64,000 nucleotides of DNA, taken from Hygrophila difformis (lineage: Eukaryota; Streptophyta; Magnoliopsida; Lamiales; Acanthaceae). Below the pieces are notes generated by a model. It did not search any database and was not told the origin of the DNA. It saw only the letters and a list, made by a program, of their open reading frames with translations. The position numbers and the translations under genes are program-made. The stretch lies in assembly GCA_030278955.1 (NCBI GenBank), contig JAOANR010000002.1:8979982-9043981 (forward strand), written 5' to 3'. Position 1 is the first letter of the stretch. Each line of letters begins with the position of its first letter. Positions 34,433 to 47,111 of the stretch are shown here, piece after piece.

Positions 34433-35564
34433 GAACACCAAAGATTAAACCGAATAGTTTAAACAGTAGTGCATCAGTTAAATGTGTATAATATCCATTC
34501 AATATTTGTCCCAAATAATAATGTATTTAAGTTTGAAAAAAAAAATTATGACATAATTGAATTAAATTATCACGTAATTTTTTTAAAACAATATATATTT
34601 AGAAAAAAGTGTCGTTAAGCCAACAAAATAATAGTAAATAAAATCACAATTGCTAATTTTTTTCTTTAAATTTACTTAAAAATATTCTAAGTAAATGAAT
34701 TAATCATATTACATAATATAATAGACAATATTTATTACTAAAATATCAATATAAAAATATCAAAATTATTAAACAATGTAAATATTTTTTTCTAGAACAA
34801 CTTTCACATTATTTTCTTGATCCAAAAAACTTTCACATATTTTTTAATTGATAATATTTTTTAAAATATTTTATATATAAATATATTTAATATTTTATAT
34901 ATAAATATATTTAAATTAATTTTAATGAAAAATAATTAATGTGTATTATTCTATTTTTAACAAAGAATATGTATATTTCTCTATAGTATTTTAATAAAAT
35001 ATATTTATTAAATTAAAAGACTAAATTATTATGTAATGCCCAAAAATTTGTATATAATTATTATTTCTTTTAGCCAGATTGTATATAATTAGTTGTGTGA
35101 ATTTAATTATTTATGTAAGATATTAGAAGATGATTTAAATTTTTTGGCTAATATAATTGATTTGTCTAAATTTATGTAATATATATTTATAGAAGTATAT
35201 ATTATATCAATAAAGGAAAGAGGAAATCTCATCAGGGAACTTGGTCAAATAATCCATCCTGTATTTGCAATTGATTTCCGTAGCCCAACAAATTCCCAAA
35301 TTTTAATCTTATGATCGTGGTGTCCAGTATGTGTTATGAGTTGTGGATTCAAAAATATAGTTTGTATATGGTTGTCTCTATGTGCAATTTTGGTGAGTTG
35401 CTTCCAATTCTTTTATATAAGTAGGGCCGACTGAATTATTGTTTCTCTTGACTTTCTATACCAACCTTGCAGCTTTAATTTATTTTGAGAACCTACCCAA
35501 TCCTAGTGGTCTATTAATGTGTGTATGCCAAAGTGTTCCCTGCAACCAAAATAATAATAATAAT
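34433..35564. other. AT-rich intergenic DNA between nested clusters
   Basis: Lies between the TSD of solo LTR B and the TSD of copia D. It holds a short tandem repeat at about 34870-34917 (two copies of a TTTTATATATAAATATATTT unit) and otherwise unremarkable AT-rich sequence. No gene seen. Confidence 0.5.
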
Positions 35565-35569
35565 TTCAT

Positions 35570-35971
35570 TGTTATGGAAAATAATAATTCTGTCTGTATA
35601 TGTAAATGGAAGTATATATATATAAATTTATTTATAATAATGGTTGTAGAGTATATTAAATGAAAAGAAAGGAGAAATTGAAGAGAGAAGACAGATTTGT
35701 GAGAGACAGATATTAAACGTAAATGTGACAATGAAAGAAGTGATTGTTTGAATGAATTTCTTATCACATATAATGATTACACAATGTAAGTATATATACA
35801 CCCGTTGGCACACAAAAGTTGAATTAGGAATATGACTTTTCAAAGATAAATCTACTATAAGATATCGAAGTCCACTACTGCGGTTCCATTAGTCAGAAAA
35901 CGGCTCCATTAATGCATGGATTCGGTACACAATTAATTTGCGGCAAGACATTCAATTTAGACTTTTCAATA
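35570..35971 (-). repeat. 3' LTR of copia D
   Basis: Near identical to 53322-53725 but with TATTG instead of TGTTG at its start. The purine tract AAAGGGGGAG abuts it at 35972-35981. Confidence 0.9.
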
Positions 35972-36006
35972 CTCCCCCTTTGAATGTCTTCAATACAAAG
36001 AATATG

Positions 36007-38593
36007 TGTAACACCCCGGATTTGATTTCCCAGGCCAGGGCATTACCGCCACACTTTTCTAAACAAGACCCGACCCAAGTCGAGCTCATCTAGAAAAATG
36101 CTAAGGCTAAGTTGTATCAATTTTTCAAAACAATTTAAAAACCATTCAATCATGCCCGAACTAAAATCAGAGTATCTCATGCATCACAGTAATAATCAGT
36201 GCGGAAGCTAAAAACAAATAAAAACGTGGGCCAAACAGACGGCCAAAACCAAAGTCCAAAGTCCAGTGCAGAAATTTAAAACAACAGTAAAATGCGACAA
36301 GTCTTTATTTTTGAGAATCCCATCCCAGTGCGCCATCACTTACTCTGCGAAAAAGAGAGACAACAATATTTTTATCAGTACAAACGGTACTGAGTAAGTT
36401 AATGTATAGCATGACAAAATTTAAAGATTTAGAAGAGTAATAAAAAGTTGGGAATTTATTATAACAACGAGTAAAAATAATTTACGGGGATTTCTTTATA
36501 CGCTTTACCACACCAATGTTCATTTTGATCGAGGACATCCAAACATTACCCGCTTGGGCGCTTATGTCCACAAGCTGCCGGTATCGACGATCCAGGGCCT
36601 TAGCCGTTTTGGGATCAATTACCCGCTTGGGCGCTTATGTCCACAAGCCGACGGTATCCACAATGTGAGAGCAGCGGACCCTATACAGACACACTCCGGA
36701 GCCCTAGGTAACCCCTACGGATACACCTAGGAGTATAGACTCATACAATCACGCAACATAATAATATTTCCTTGGCGCCGTTTTGGCCACCAAAAAGAGG
36801 GGGCGGCCCAACGAGCCCACGCCAAGTGCACTTACCCTCCAAATTGAACATCTAACTCGATCAAAACTCACAAAGTTTCAAAAATCACATTTTAATCATT
36901 ACAACATATATCTACATTTCCAGAATTCATAGGATTCATCAAAGAGTAGCAATCGACTCAATAACCATCAAAGCGTACGAAAACAAGACTTACCGGTAAG
37001 ACTACACTGTGGCAGTTTTCAAAATCATCGTAGGAAATGTAGTAAAACTTTGTGGAAAATTCTGAAAATTTTACAGGTGCTAGGAGACATCAAAATAAAC
37101 ATTTTTCTCAGAAATAGGCCTTAGCAAATTCGGACTCTAAGTTGCTCAAAAAAAATCATTTCAGAAACTTGTTTTCAAAAGGGTGCATAGGTCACTGTTC
37201 ATCCGACCACAGATTACTTAAAAATCCATAACAATTCGAAGGTTGCTCCAAAAATTCTGAAATTTCACAGGAGTAAACTAGACACATAGATGAACAATTT
37301 CCATGAAGAAGTCGACCATTAAAAACGACCGTAGACAGGAGAAATATGAACGACAAAACTGAACATGCTAGAAATTGAAATCTGTCAACATGTACAACAG
37401 AAAATACCAGATCTGTTTTCGACGACCAAATCAATTCCAAAAATTCTGAAAATTTACAGAGACCATATTTAAAGTGTTAGGAACATTTTTCATTAGACAA
37501 GTTCTTCCAAAAACGAAGGGATCTTGATGAAAAACGCTGAACAATTAAAACTATTCGGATAGAAACCCTAATTGACAGTTTTAGCGTAGGATGGAAATCG
37601 AACTCTAACTCAACGAATACTCAACCAAAAACTCTAAAAATTGGTATGCACATCATTAACTTACTTCTCAAGAGTATAGTGTCGAAATCCTCTTTGGTTA
37701 TACTCCCAAATTCGTCCGGAACAGCCTCTCACCTCCAAGATCTACCGAATGAATCCTAATTTGAGGTGTTTGGAGAAAAACTTGATGTTAGGGCCTAGAA
37801 TCTGAAGTAAAGAGCAAGGGATTGGTATAGAAACCTTACCTAGACGTAGGAGAAGAGATTGGAATGCTTCCAACTCGTCCAAGAACTCAGGAACAAGAAG
37901 AACACTCTCAAAGAACTCTCAACTCTCCAAGGAAGTCTGATTTTCGGAATGGTGCAAATGGGAAGGTTTGGGGGTTGAATGAGGCCTATTAGGGCTGTGC
38001 TACCACTTCCAAAGAACTCATAATGGACCTAGGGAAAGTAGGGAATGAGTTAATGGTGGTCTACCTCGAAAATATGCAGCCATCACCCCTCCAAACTCAA
38101 TCCATTCACCTAACACTACTTATCCAATAAGTTCATGTATTCCTCTTCACTTCCAGCAATGTAGGGATTATAGAAGCTTTTAGGTTCGCCCAATGGTGTC
38201 TCAATACATTCACAAACATTTGGGAAGAAGTTGGGATAGATTCAAAGCATCCAAAATCGAACTAAATGCCATATCAAGCTTGAAACGCGTAGCAGCGTTT
38301 TGAAACGCTGCTACTGGGGTGGTGGCGCGCCACCGCGCGACCACCGCGCCACCCCAGGTAGCGAATTTCTTCCCTTTTTTTTATATAATATGATTTTTGA
38401 TCTTTTAAAAATCATATTGGATTATCCGATTGTTGGATACTCCGATAACTCTCTTCGAGTTACTATCGTCCGAAAATATTTAATTCCGCTCTCCCGGAAT
38501 TATTTCGATTGCGATAGTTAAATCCAATTAATTAATTTAATTAATTAATTTTTTTCGGATTTAATAATCGATGTTGATTTCTCGGGTATTACA
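36007..38593 (-). repeat. 3' LTR of element C (left)
   Basis: 2587 bp. On the minus strand it runs from TGTAATACCC to GGGGTGTTACA. About a dozen substitutions separate it from the middle LTR by eye, indicating a young insertion. Confidence 0.92.
38289..38357 (-). repeat. GC-rich nested hairpins in the LTR of element C
   Basis: GTAGCAGCGTTT and AAACGCTGCTAC form a perfect 12-bp stem with a 2-nt TG loop (38289-38314). Next to it CTGGGGTGG and CCACCCCAG (38314-38322 and 38349-38357) enclose the palindrome TGGCGCGCCA. On the minus strand this lies just downstream of a TATATAA-like sequence near 38380, so it may sit at the transcript 5' end. The pair is repeated at about 46807-46877 and half of it at 48264-48320. 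Confidence 0.7.
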
Positions 38594-38613
38594 GTCTACC
38601 CTCCTTAGAAATC

Positions 38614-38631
38614 AACTTCGTCCTCGAAGTT
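38614..38631 (-). promoter_or_regulatory. Conserved hairpin before the polypurine tract, element C
   Basis: The minus strand reads AACTTCGAGGACGAAGTT, identical to the site in element A. It is followed by GATTTCTAAGGAGGGTAGAC and the LTR start. A second copy lies at 47132-47149. Confidence 0.6.
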
Positions 38632-38761
38632 GGGTCGCACTTCGAAAAAAAAATAATAATAATTGGCGCAGGAATTATTGAGGCTTGCAATTTAAAATTC
38701 TTACCTCAGCTCGCGACGACTTTGCGCGGGGTGTCACATCCTCTCCCCCTTAGGACTGCAG

Positions 38762-41700
38762 TTATGCCCCCATAACTGCTCCTGAGTCGCTTCGGAAAAG
38801 GTTGGGATATCTCTGCTTCATATCCGCTTCCAATTCCCACGTTGCTTCCTCGGTGCCATGATTTGACCATAGGATCTTCACCATCCTCACAGTCTTGTTT
38901 CTTGTGATCCTTTCCTTGACATCAAGTACCTCGATCGGATACTCCTCGTATGTCAAGTCATCATCTAGCTCAATCACGTCGGGTTGCAACACGTGAGTTG
39001 GGTCGTGCACATATTTCTTTAATTGAGAAACGTGAAATACGTTGTGCACTCGCGACAACTCTGGTGGAAGTGCCAAACGATAAGCTAAAGTACCTACGCG
39101 ATCCAGAATCTCGTACGGACCAATGTAGCGAGGACTTAGCTTTCCTCGTTTACCGAATCGCATCACCCCCTTCATGGGCGACACCTTCAGCATGACCTTA
39201 TCTCCCACCTCGAATTCCAGCTCTTGCCGCCTAGTGTCGGCGTAACTCTTCTGTCTGTCTTGTGCGGCTTTCATTTTCTGTTGAACCACCTTGATCTTGC
39301 TGTTCATATCCTCAATGAGCTGCGGTCCAACAACTACCGAATCATCATCCTTTGTCCAGCACAACGGACTACGACACTTCCGTCCGTAAAGCGCTTCGAA
39401 CGGTGCCATGCCTATGCTAGCGTGATGACTGTTGTTGTACGAGAATTCAATCAACGGCAAGTGGTCTTCCCAACTTCCCTTGAATTCGAGTACGCACGCT
39501 CTTAGCATGTCTTCGAGCGTCTGAATCGTGCGCTCAGTCTGACCGTCCGTCATTGGATGAAAAGCTGTGCTCATCTTGATTTGGGTTCCTAAGGCTTCTT
39601 GTAATTTAGTCCAGAAGTTGGAGACGAATCTACTATCCCGGTCTGAGATAATATCATGCGGTACTCCGTGCCTTCGGACCACGTTCTCGATGTATGCCTT
39701 AGCTAGTTGATCCATCGACCAATTTTCCTTCATTGGTATGAAAATTGCGGTCTTTGTTAACCGGTCAACTATTACCCAAATCTTATTCATTCCTCGGGGA
39801 GATCTTGGCAACCCCGAAACAAAATCCATGGAGATGCTGTCCCACTTCCAGCTTGGGATCTCCAATGGCTTTACCAACCCTAATGGTTTTTGCCTCACTG
39901 CCTTCACCTTCTGGCAGGTTATACACTTGGCCACAAAGTCGGCAACATCCTTCTTCATCCGCGGCCACCAATAGATTTTCTTTAAGTCTTTGTACAACTT
40001 ATCCCCACCAGGGTGGACTGAATAAGGTGTACTGTGGCCTTCTTCCATGAGTTTCCTCTTCAATTCCTCGCACTTATGAGGAACGCACCATCTTCCTTTA
40101 AAACGGATACTTCCGTCTTCATGGATCGTGAATCCTACCGCCTTTCCTTCACCTATCTTTCCTTTGATCCTCTGGAGATTCTCGTCGTCCGGTTGGGCTT
40201 CTCGAATCTCGTCAAATACGGTAGATTCAACTGTTATGGCGTTCACTGTCTCCACCACGGTTCCATAATGGACTACTTCAGTATCTAACTTAGCTAGGTC
40301 CATATACAGTCCCGAAGGTAGAATGAGTGGGTTCGCCGTGTGCCTCGTCTTGCGACTTAACGCATCCGCTACGACGTTCGCCTTGCCTTCATGGTAGGCT
40401 ATATCCAGATCGTAATCCTTGATCAGCTCGAGCCATCTCCTCTGCCTCATATTTAACTCTTTCTGAGTAAATATATACTTGAGGCTCTTGTGATTTGTAA
40501 ACATCCGACAAGTTCGTCCATATAGATAGTGTCGCCAGATCTTAAGAGCGAACACTACCGCTGCTAGTTCCAGATCATGTGTCGGGTAGTTTACCTCGTG
40601 CGTCTTGAGTTGCCTTGATGCATAAGCAATTACCCTTTGGTTTTGCATTAACACGCAACCAGGACCTTCTTTTGAGGCGTCACTATACACCTCATAATCC
40701 TCAGCTTCTGATGGCAATGCTAAGACCGGTGCTGATGTGAGTCTCCCCTTAAGCTCACGGAATGATTGCTCACACTCAGCTGTCCAATCAAACTTCAATC
40801 CTTTCTTCAGCAGTTGGGTCATTGGTCTCGCAATTTTAGAAAAGTCCTTCACGAATCTTCGGTAGTATCCGGCTAGACCTAGGAAACTTCTTACCTCGGT
40901 CTGGTTTGTTGGTGCCGGCCAATCAGACACTGCTGATATCTTCGCCGGGTCGACTGATACTCCTTTAGCCGATACTATATGACCTAGAAAAGCGACTTCA
41001 TTCTTCCAAAACTCGCACTTAGACAGCTTCGCGTAGAGTTGATTCTTCCTCAAAAGTCCGAGTACTTGGTGCAAATGACTACTATGCTCTTCCTCATTCC
41101 TCGAGTAAACTAGGATGTCGTCGATGAATACGACTACACATGTGTCTAGTAACTCTCGGAAAACGCTATTCATGAGGTTCATGAATACTGCGGGAGCATT
41201 GGTCAGACCGAAGGACATTACGGTGAATTCGTAGTGTCCATATCTTGTTCGGAATGCTGTCTTGGGTATATCGTTCTCGGCGATACGCAATTGGTGGTAT
41301 CCCGACCTTAGATCAACCTTTGAAAATACCGACGCTCCTTTCAGTTGATCGAAGAGATCTTCGATCCAAGGTAGCGGGTACTTGTTCTTAATCGTCACTT
41401 GATTAAGACCTCGGTAGTCGATGCACAATCGGAGTCCGCCGTCCTTCTTTTTCACGAACAGGACTGGAGCTCCCCATGGTGATGTGCTCGGCCGAATATA
41501 CCCCTTTGATAACAACTCCTCGAGTTGTTCTTTCAGCTCCTTCATCTCAGCAGGCGCCATGCGATATGGTGCCTTTGACACCGGTTCGATTCCGGGCACG
41601 AGATCGATCGTGAACTCTACTTCTCGCTCAGGAGGCATTCCTGGGATATCTTCGGGGAAGACATCTGGGTATTCGTTCACGACGGGGATATTATCGATCT

Positions 41701-43426
41701 TGTTCTCCTCGCCTTCCAGATTATGCACGTAGCACGCGTACAGTTGGTATCCCTTCTGCATGAGATTGCAGAACTTTAATGCATTTACTATCTTGGCACC
41801 CTTCTTCTGAGGCTGCATATAGTAAATGACCTTCTTTCCGCGACTCTTCGCCAGCGAGATCTTCTGCTTCTGGCACTCGATGATAGCCTTGTACCTCGTC
41901 AACCAGTCCATTCCCAAAATGATGTCGAAATCCTTAAGGTCAAATTCTATGAGATTCGCAAAGAATTCAGTGTTCTTGATTACTATCGGGATCCCGTCAT
42001 ATCGTTTGGAACACGATACTACCTTACCCGATGGTAATTGGATTCCTAAGTTAATGTTATTCGGAGCTGGTAGATCTAACGCAGATACAATTCTCGTGGA
42101 AATCAAAGAACAACTCGCTCCTGAGTCAAATAAGACCTTGACAGGTACGCTTAAAGCAGTAAACGTACCTTCGATCACATCGCCTTGAGCAGCTAAGTCA
42201 GCTTGATTTATCACGTTCGGGCGTCCTACTGGCCTCCCTTGATTTCCATGCTGGTTTGGATTCTGAGGTGGTCTCTGTGCCTGCGGGAATCTTTGCCCTT
42301 GGTTGTCCTGCTGGTTTGGCCCGGCTGGCCTGTTGCCCTGAGGACGGTTTATCAGGTCCAATCTCTTGTCAATGCGGTCCTCCCTCGTCCGGCATTCCTT
42401 TTTCATGTGACCTTCTCGGCCACACCGGTAGCAATGCCCCGGTCTTGGGCATTCACGCACCAAGTGCGGAATGTTGCATTCCCGGCATCTGGGTATGAAG
42501 GCGCCCTGGTTATCCGGCCTCCAACCTCCTTGGCCTCCTCGGTTGAGCTCTCTGTTGTCGGGCTTCCTATGACCATCATTCCTCCCTTGGTCATTCCCCC
42601 TTCTGAAGTGATTTCCAGAGTTGTTGTTCCGGTTCTTTTTATCGAAATTGTTTAGGCTCTTGCTCGCCTCTCCATGGTCCTTGCGCTTCAGCTGCTGTAC
42701 TCGTGCAATTGCCACTGCACGATCGTAAACAGCCTGCAGAGTAGTGTGCTGTCCGCCAACCAAGATCTCTCGGATGCTAAGATTCAGCCCCATCTCGAAC
42801 TTCTGGGCTTTATCAGCATCGGTTGGTACCAGCCTTGGAGCGAATCGGACGAGCTCTTTAAACTTCACATAGTATTCTTGAACTGTCTGGGTGCCTTGTC
42901 GGAGATTTATGAATTCCTCATATTTAGCAGTCTTTGTGCTGAGGGGATAGAACCTTTCCCTCATCATCTCCTTAAACTCTTCCCAGAAGTAGGCATGTTC
43001 ACCATCAGCAAGTCCTTCTTGGTGGTTTTGCCACCATTCATCAGCTTCTCCCCTCAAGTAGTACACAGCCACGCCAACCTTCTCATTCGCGGGACACCTG
43101 ATGGCGGTAAGCAGTTTGTCAAAAGTCCTTAACCAATCCTCCAACTTCGCGGGATCCTCCTGTCCCTCGTAATGTGGCGGCTGGTAAGGGTTTACCATCG
43201 CCAGATAATTTATTCGAGCTGCTGGGGGTGGTACTGCTGCTTGAGCTCGGTTGACTTCAGCGTTTCCTAGAGCAACGAGGACTTGCTCAACTGTCCTCAA
43301 CCTCTCATCAAGTGCGTTGGGAACAGGGTTAGCTTGAACTCCTGGATTCGGCGGGTTCGCATCGGCTGGGGCATTAACGTTCTCATTCACTGGGATCTCA
43401 GCTCTGGGTCTCCCTCTGGGCGGCAT
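38762..43426 (-). CDS. Intact-length gag-pol of chromovirus C
   Basis: An uninterrupted frame of about 1554 codons. The ATG at 43426 is preferred because MPPRGRPR aligns with MAPRGR of elements A and E. Numbered from the open-frame start four codons upstream: zinc knuckle [14 protein letters not shown] (about 336-349), protease LFDSGAS (about 437), RT FIDD (about 771), and RNase H with Asp 920, Glu 957 and Asp 1025. The third RNase H Asp is replaced by Asn in FTNHKSLKY (about 982). Integrase shows H/H/C/C (1135, 1142, 1172, 1175), [16 protein letters not shown] and [10 protein letters not shown]-terminal chromodomain follows ([20 protein letters not shown]). Full length, but the RNase H change probably disables autonomous replication. 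Confidence 0.95.
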   Translation of the reverse strand: MPPRGRPRAEIPVNENVNAPADANPPNPGVQANPVPNALDERLRTVEQVLVALGNAEVNRAQAAVPPPAARINYLAMVNPYQPPHYEGQEDPAKLEDWLRTFDKLLTAIRCPANEKVGVAVYYLRGEADEWWQNHQEGLADGEHAYFWEEFKEMMRERFYPLSTKTAKYEEFINLRQGTQTVQEYYVKFKELVRFAPRLVPTDADKAQKFEMGLNLSIREILVGGQHTTLQAVYDRAVAIARVQQLKRKDHGEASKSLNNFDKKNRNNNSGNHFRRGNDQGRNDGHRKPDNRELNRGGQGGWRPDNQGAFIPRCRECNIPHLVRECPRPGHCYRCGREGHMKKECRTREDRIDKRLDLINRPQGNRPAGPNQQDNQGQRFPQAQRPPQNPNQHGNQGRPVGRPNVINQADLAAQGDVIEGTFTALSVPVKVLFDSGASCSLISTRIVSALDLPAPNNINLGIQLPSGKVVSCSKRYDGIPIVIKNTEFFANLIEFDLKDFDIILGMDWLTRYKAIIECQKQKISLAKSRGKKVIYYMQPQKKGAKIVNALKFCNLMQKGYQLYACYVHNLEGEENKIDNIPVVNEYPDVFPEDIPGMPPEREVEFTIDLVPGIEPVSKAPYRMAPAEMKELKEQLEELLSKGYIRPSTSPWGAPVLFVKKKDGGLRLCIDYRGLNQVTIKNKYPLPWIEDLFDQLKGASVFSKVDLRSGYHQLRIAENDIPKTAFRTRYGHYEFTVMSFGLTNAPAVFMNLMNSVFRELLDTCVVVFIDDILVYSRNEEEHSSHLHQVLGLLRKNQLYAKLSKCEFWKNEVAFLGHIVSAKGVSVDPAKISAVSDWPAPTNQTEVRSFLGLAGYYRRFVKDFSKIARPMTQLLKKGLKFDWTAECEQSFRELKGRLTSAPVLALPSEAEDYEVYSDASKEGPGCVLMQNQRVIAYASRQLKTHEVNYPTHDLELAAVVFALKIWRHYLYGRTCRMFTNHKSLKYIFTQKELNMRQRRWLELIKDYDLDIAYHEGKANVVADALSRKTRHTANPLILPSGLYMDLAKLDTEVVHYGTVVETVNAITVESTVFDEIREAQPDDENLQRIKGKIGEGKAVGFTIHEDGSIRFKGRWCVPHKCEELKRKLMEEGHSTPYSVHPGGDKLYKDLKKIYWWPRMKKDVADFVAKCITCQKVKAVRQKPLGLVKPLEIPSWKWDSISMDFVSGLPRSPRGMNKIWVIVDRLTKTAIFIPMKENWSMDQLAKAYIENVVRRHGVPHDIISDRDSRFVSNFWTKLQEALGTQIKMSTAFHPMTDGQTERTIQTLEDMLRACVLEFKGSWEDHLPLIEFSYNNSHHASIGMAPFEALYGRKCRSPLCWTKDDDSVVVGPQLIEDMNSKIKVVQQKMKAAQDRQKSYADTRRQELEFEVGDKVMLKVSPMKGVMRFGKRGKLSPRYIGPYEILDRVGTLAYRLALPPELSRVHNVFHVSQLKKYVHDPTHVLQPDVIELDDDLTYEEYPIEVLDVKERITRNKTVRMVKILWSNHGTEEATWELEADMKQRYPNLFRSDSGAVMGA

Positions 43427-43751
43427 TCTGATGATCAAGCACGCAGAGGTTAGATTCGCGGTTAGATGAAAGTTAATAGCCGAGTTAGACTATGGTTAGA
43501 ACTCAATCTCATAGGTTCTAAGTGCTAAAGACCACTGAAATGGGCAAGGAAGGAAAGAGGAATACTAAATACAAAATTCCACTAGATAAAATGCTTAACA
43601 GCAAGGGTTACATCATGATATACTTACTAAGTTATCACTACGTAAAATGTGATAACTATATGGTAACAAAATGTGAATATACGAATACGCAATAATCAGA
43701 AAACTAGCTAAAGCAAGTAACGGAGTCCAACACAGAAACCACACGCAACCC

Positions 43752-44210
43752 CTAAAGCAAATAGTCCGGAGAGTAGCCGAGCATCCTACGGTCGGCTTCT
43801 ACCTCCTCGTCGGTATCAAGAGGCAGTGGAGGGTTCTCCACAACCTCCTCGGGGTCCTCTTCTTCTTCAACGTTGATGAACTCATCGGGGTCAAACTCTT
43901 CCTCCTCTTCCATCTCTGGCTCGGGGTTAAGCTGGTTTTGCAGCCCAACAATGACCTCCTCCAACGCAAATATACGTCCCTGCAGCATATGCACGTGGTG
44001 TCGGCAATCCTCGAACTCGGCTGCAAGAGCATCATGGCGAGCAGCCATCTGGGTACTCCTAATGGTCATAGCCTCCATCCTCTTCTCTATAGCCACAATC
44101 CTATTTCTATCGTTTGCGGCATCCCTAGAGATATGGCGAAGTTCGTGCGTGATATCCGACATAGAGCACAATAACCGCATGATGGAATCTTGTAACCTCG
44201 GGTCGGCCAT
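43752..44210 (-). CDS. Extra 5' ORF (ORF0) of element C, coiled-coil with acidic tail
   Basis: A 152-codon ATG-started frame between PBS (248 nt upstream) and gag (about 326 nt downstream). The N-terminal part is helical (IMRLLCSMSDITHELRHISR, LEEVIVGLQNQLN), with likely coiled coil. The C-terminal part is strongly acidic (EMEEEEEFDPDEF, NVEEEEDPEEVVENPP). The layout matches ORF0 of element A. It is open in the young copy, which suggests it is maintained. No known domain; an accessory structural protein or a translational regulator are both possible. Confidence 0.65.
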   Translation of the reverse strand: MADPRLQDSIMRLLCSMSDITHELRHISRDAANDRNRIVAIEKRMEAMTIRSTQMAARHDALAAEFEDCRHHVHMLQGRIFALEEVIVGLQNQLNPEPEMEEEEEFDPDEFINVEEEEDPEEVVENPPLPLDTDEEVEADRRMLGYSPDYLL

Positions 44211-44457
44211 CTAATCATGCAAATTTTACATTAAGCGATATGCAACACATCAAGAATAATTTGTTAATGCACATGCTTCCCCCAAAAATAGTACTAAGTT
44301 TTTAAGACTTGTCGAATTTGCAAGATATACTTTTCCATGGGTTTTTAAAATAAAATTCCCTTTTTCCATGGAAATAATACTCAAAATGCTTAAAAATAAT
44401 ATTAAATAGTTTGGGCCTCTATAGTGGGCCGAAAAATAATAGCTTTAAAATTTTCGG

Positions 44458-44469
44458 GCTCTGATACCA
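44458..44469 (-). promoter_or_regulatory. PBS of element C (initiator tRNA-Met)
   Basis: TGGTATCAGAGC on the minus strand, three bases after the LTR end at 44473. Confidence 0.92.
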
Positions 44470-44472
44470 CTT

Positions 44473-47111
44473 TGTAACACCCCGGATTTGATTTCCCAGG
44501 CCAGGGCATTACCGCCACACTTTTCTAAACAAGACCCGACCCAAGTCGAGCTCATCTAGAAAAATGCTAAGGCTAAGTTGTATCAATTTTTCAAAACAAT
44601 TTAAAAACCATTCAATCATGCCCGAACTAAAATCAGAGTATCTCATGCATCACAGTAATAATCAGTGCGGAAGCTAAAAACAAATAAAAACGTGGGCCAA
44701 ACAGACGGCCAAAACCAAAGTCCAAAGTCCAGTGTCAAAGTCCAGTGCAGAAATTTAAAACAACAGTAAAATGCGACAAGTCTTTATTTTTGAGAATCCC
44801 ATCCCAGTGCGCCATCACTTACTCTGCGAAAAAGAGAGACAACAATATTTTTATCAGTACAAACGGTACTGAGTAAGTTAATGTATAGCATGACAAAATT
44901 TAAAGATTTAGAAGAGTAATAAAAAGTTGGGAATTTATTATAACCACGAGTAAAAATAATTTACGGGGATTTCTTTATACGCTTTACCACACCAATGTTC
45001 ATTTTGATCGAGGACATCCAAACATTACCCGCTTGGGCGCTTATGTCCACAAGCTGCCGGTATCGACAATCCAGGGCCTTAGCCGTTTTGGGATCAATTA
45101 CCCGCTTGGGCGCTTATGTCCACAAGCCGACGGTATCCACAATGTGAGAGCAGCGGACCCTATACAGACACACTCCGGAGCCCTAGGTAACCCCTACGGA
45201 TACACCTAGGAGTATAGACTCATACAATCACGCAACATAATAATATTTCCTTGGCGCCGTTTTGGCCACCAAAAAGAGGGGGCGGCCCAACGAGCCCACG
45301 CCAAGTGCACTTACCCTCCAAATTGAACATCTAACTCGATCAAAACTCACAAAGTTTCAAAAATCACATTTTAATCATTACAACATATATCTACATTTCC
45401 AGAATTCATAGGATTCATCAAAGAGTAGCAATCGACTCAATAACCGTCAAAGCGTACGAAAACAAGACTTACCGGTAAGACTACACTGTGGCAGTTTTCA
45501 AAATCATCGTAGGAAATGTAGTAAAACTTTGTGGAAAATTCTGAAAATTTTACAGGTGCTAGGAGACATCAAAATAAACATTTTTCTCAGAAATAGGCCT
45601 TAGCAAATTCGGACTCTAAGTTGCTCAAAAAAAAAATCATTTCAGAAACTTGTTTTCAAAAGGGTGCATAGGTCACTGTTCATCCGACCACAGATTACTT
45701 AAAAATCCATAACAATTAGAAGGTTGCTCCAAAAATTCTGAAATTTCACAGGAGTAAACTAGACACATAGATGAACAATTTCCATGCAGAAGTCGACCAT
45801 TAAAAACGACCGTAGACAGGAGAAATATGAACGACAAAACTGAACATGCTAGAAATTGAAATCTGTCAACATGTACAGCAGAAAATACCAGATCTGTTTT
45901 CGACGACCAAATCAATTCCAAAAATTCTGAAAATTTACAGAGACCATATTTAAAGTGTTTTTTTTTTGGATGAGCAGACCATATTTAAAGTGTTAGGAAC
46001 ATTTTTCATTTAGACAAGTTCTTCCAAAAACGAAGGGATCTTGATGAAAAACGCTGAACAATTAAAACTATTCGGATAGAAACCCTAATTGACAGTTTTA
46101 GCGTAGGATGGAAATCGAACTCTAACTCAACGAATACTCAACCAAAAACTCAAAAAATTGGTATGCACATCATTAACTTACTTCTCAAGAGTATAGTGTC
46201 GAAATCCTCTTTGGTTATACTCCCAAATTCGTCCGGAACAGCCTCTCACCTCCAAGATCTACCGAATGAATCCTAATTTGAGGTGTTTGGAGAAAAACTT
46301 GATGTTAGGGCCTAGAATCCGAAGTAAAGAGCAAGGGATTGGTATAGAAACCTTACCTAGACGTAGGAGAAGAGATTGGAATGCTTCCAACTCGTCCAAG
46401 AACTCAGGAACAAGAAGAACACTCTCAAAGAACTCTCAACTCTCCAAGGAAGTCTGATTTTCGGAATGGTGCAAATGGGAAGGTTTGGGGGTTGAATGAG
46501 GCCTATTAGGGCTGTGCTACCACTTCCAAAGAACTCATAATGGACCTAGGGAAAGTAGGGAATGAGTTAATGGTGGTCTACCTCGAAAATATGCAGCCAT
46601 CACCCCTCCAAACTCAATCCATTCACCTAACACTACTTATCCAATAAGTTCATGTATTCCTCTTCACTTCCAGCAATGTAGGGATTCTAGAAGCTTTTAG
46701 GTTCGCCCAATGGTGTCTCAATACATTCACAAACATTTGGGAAGAAGTTGGGATAGATTCAAAGCATCCAAAATCGAACTAAATGCCATATCAAGCTTGA
46801 AACGCGTAGCAGCGTTTTGAAACGCTGCTACTGGGGTGGTGGCGCGCCACCGCGCGACCACCGCGCCACCCCAGGTAGCGAATTTCTTCCCTTTTTTTTT
46901 ATATAATATGATTTTTGATCTTTTAAAAATCATATTGGATTATCCGATTGTTGGATACTCCGATAACTCTCTTCGAGTTACTATCGTCCGAAAATATTTA
47001 ATTCCGCTCTCCCGGAATTATTTCGATTGCGATAGTTAAATTCAATTAATTAATTTAATTAATTAATTTTTTTCGGATTTAATAATCGATGTTGATTTCT
47101 CGGGTATTACA
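44473..47111 (-). repeat. Middle LTR of element C (5' LTR of the complete unit)
   Basis: 2639 bp, nearly identical to 36007-38593. It is longer because of a short duplication near 44727 (AGTCCAGTGTCAA) and a retroposition-like insert at 45958. To its right it continues directly into pol-end sequence, so it is also the 3' LTR of the truncated unit. Confidence 0.92.
45958..45975 (-). mobile_element. Minute retroposed insert (8 nt plus poly(A)) with 17-bp duplication
   Basis: Absent from the left LTR. On the minus strand the insert reads GCTCATCC followed by ten A. It is flanked by AGACCATATTTAAAGTG at 45941-45957 and 45976-45992. A poly(A)-tailed insert with a 17-bp target duplication is what target-primed reverse transcription by a LINE would leave if it aborted almost at once. 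Confidence 0.6.

Noticed and set aside
39224..42655. Several plus-strand frames of 80-150 codons across element C
   Set aside because: Antisense shadows of the intact gag-pol on the minus strand.
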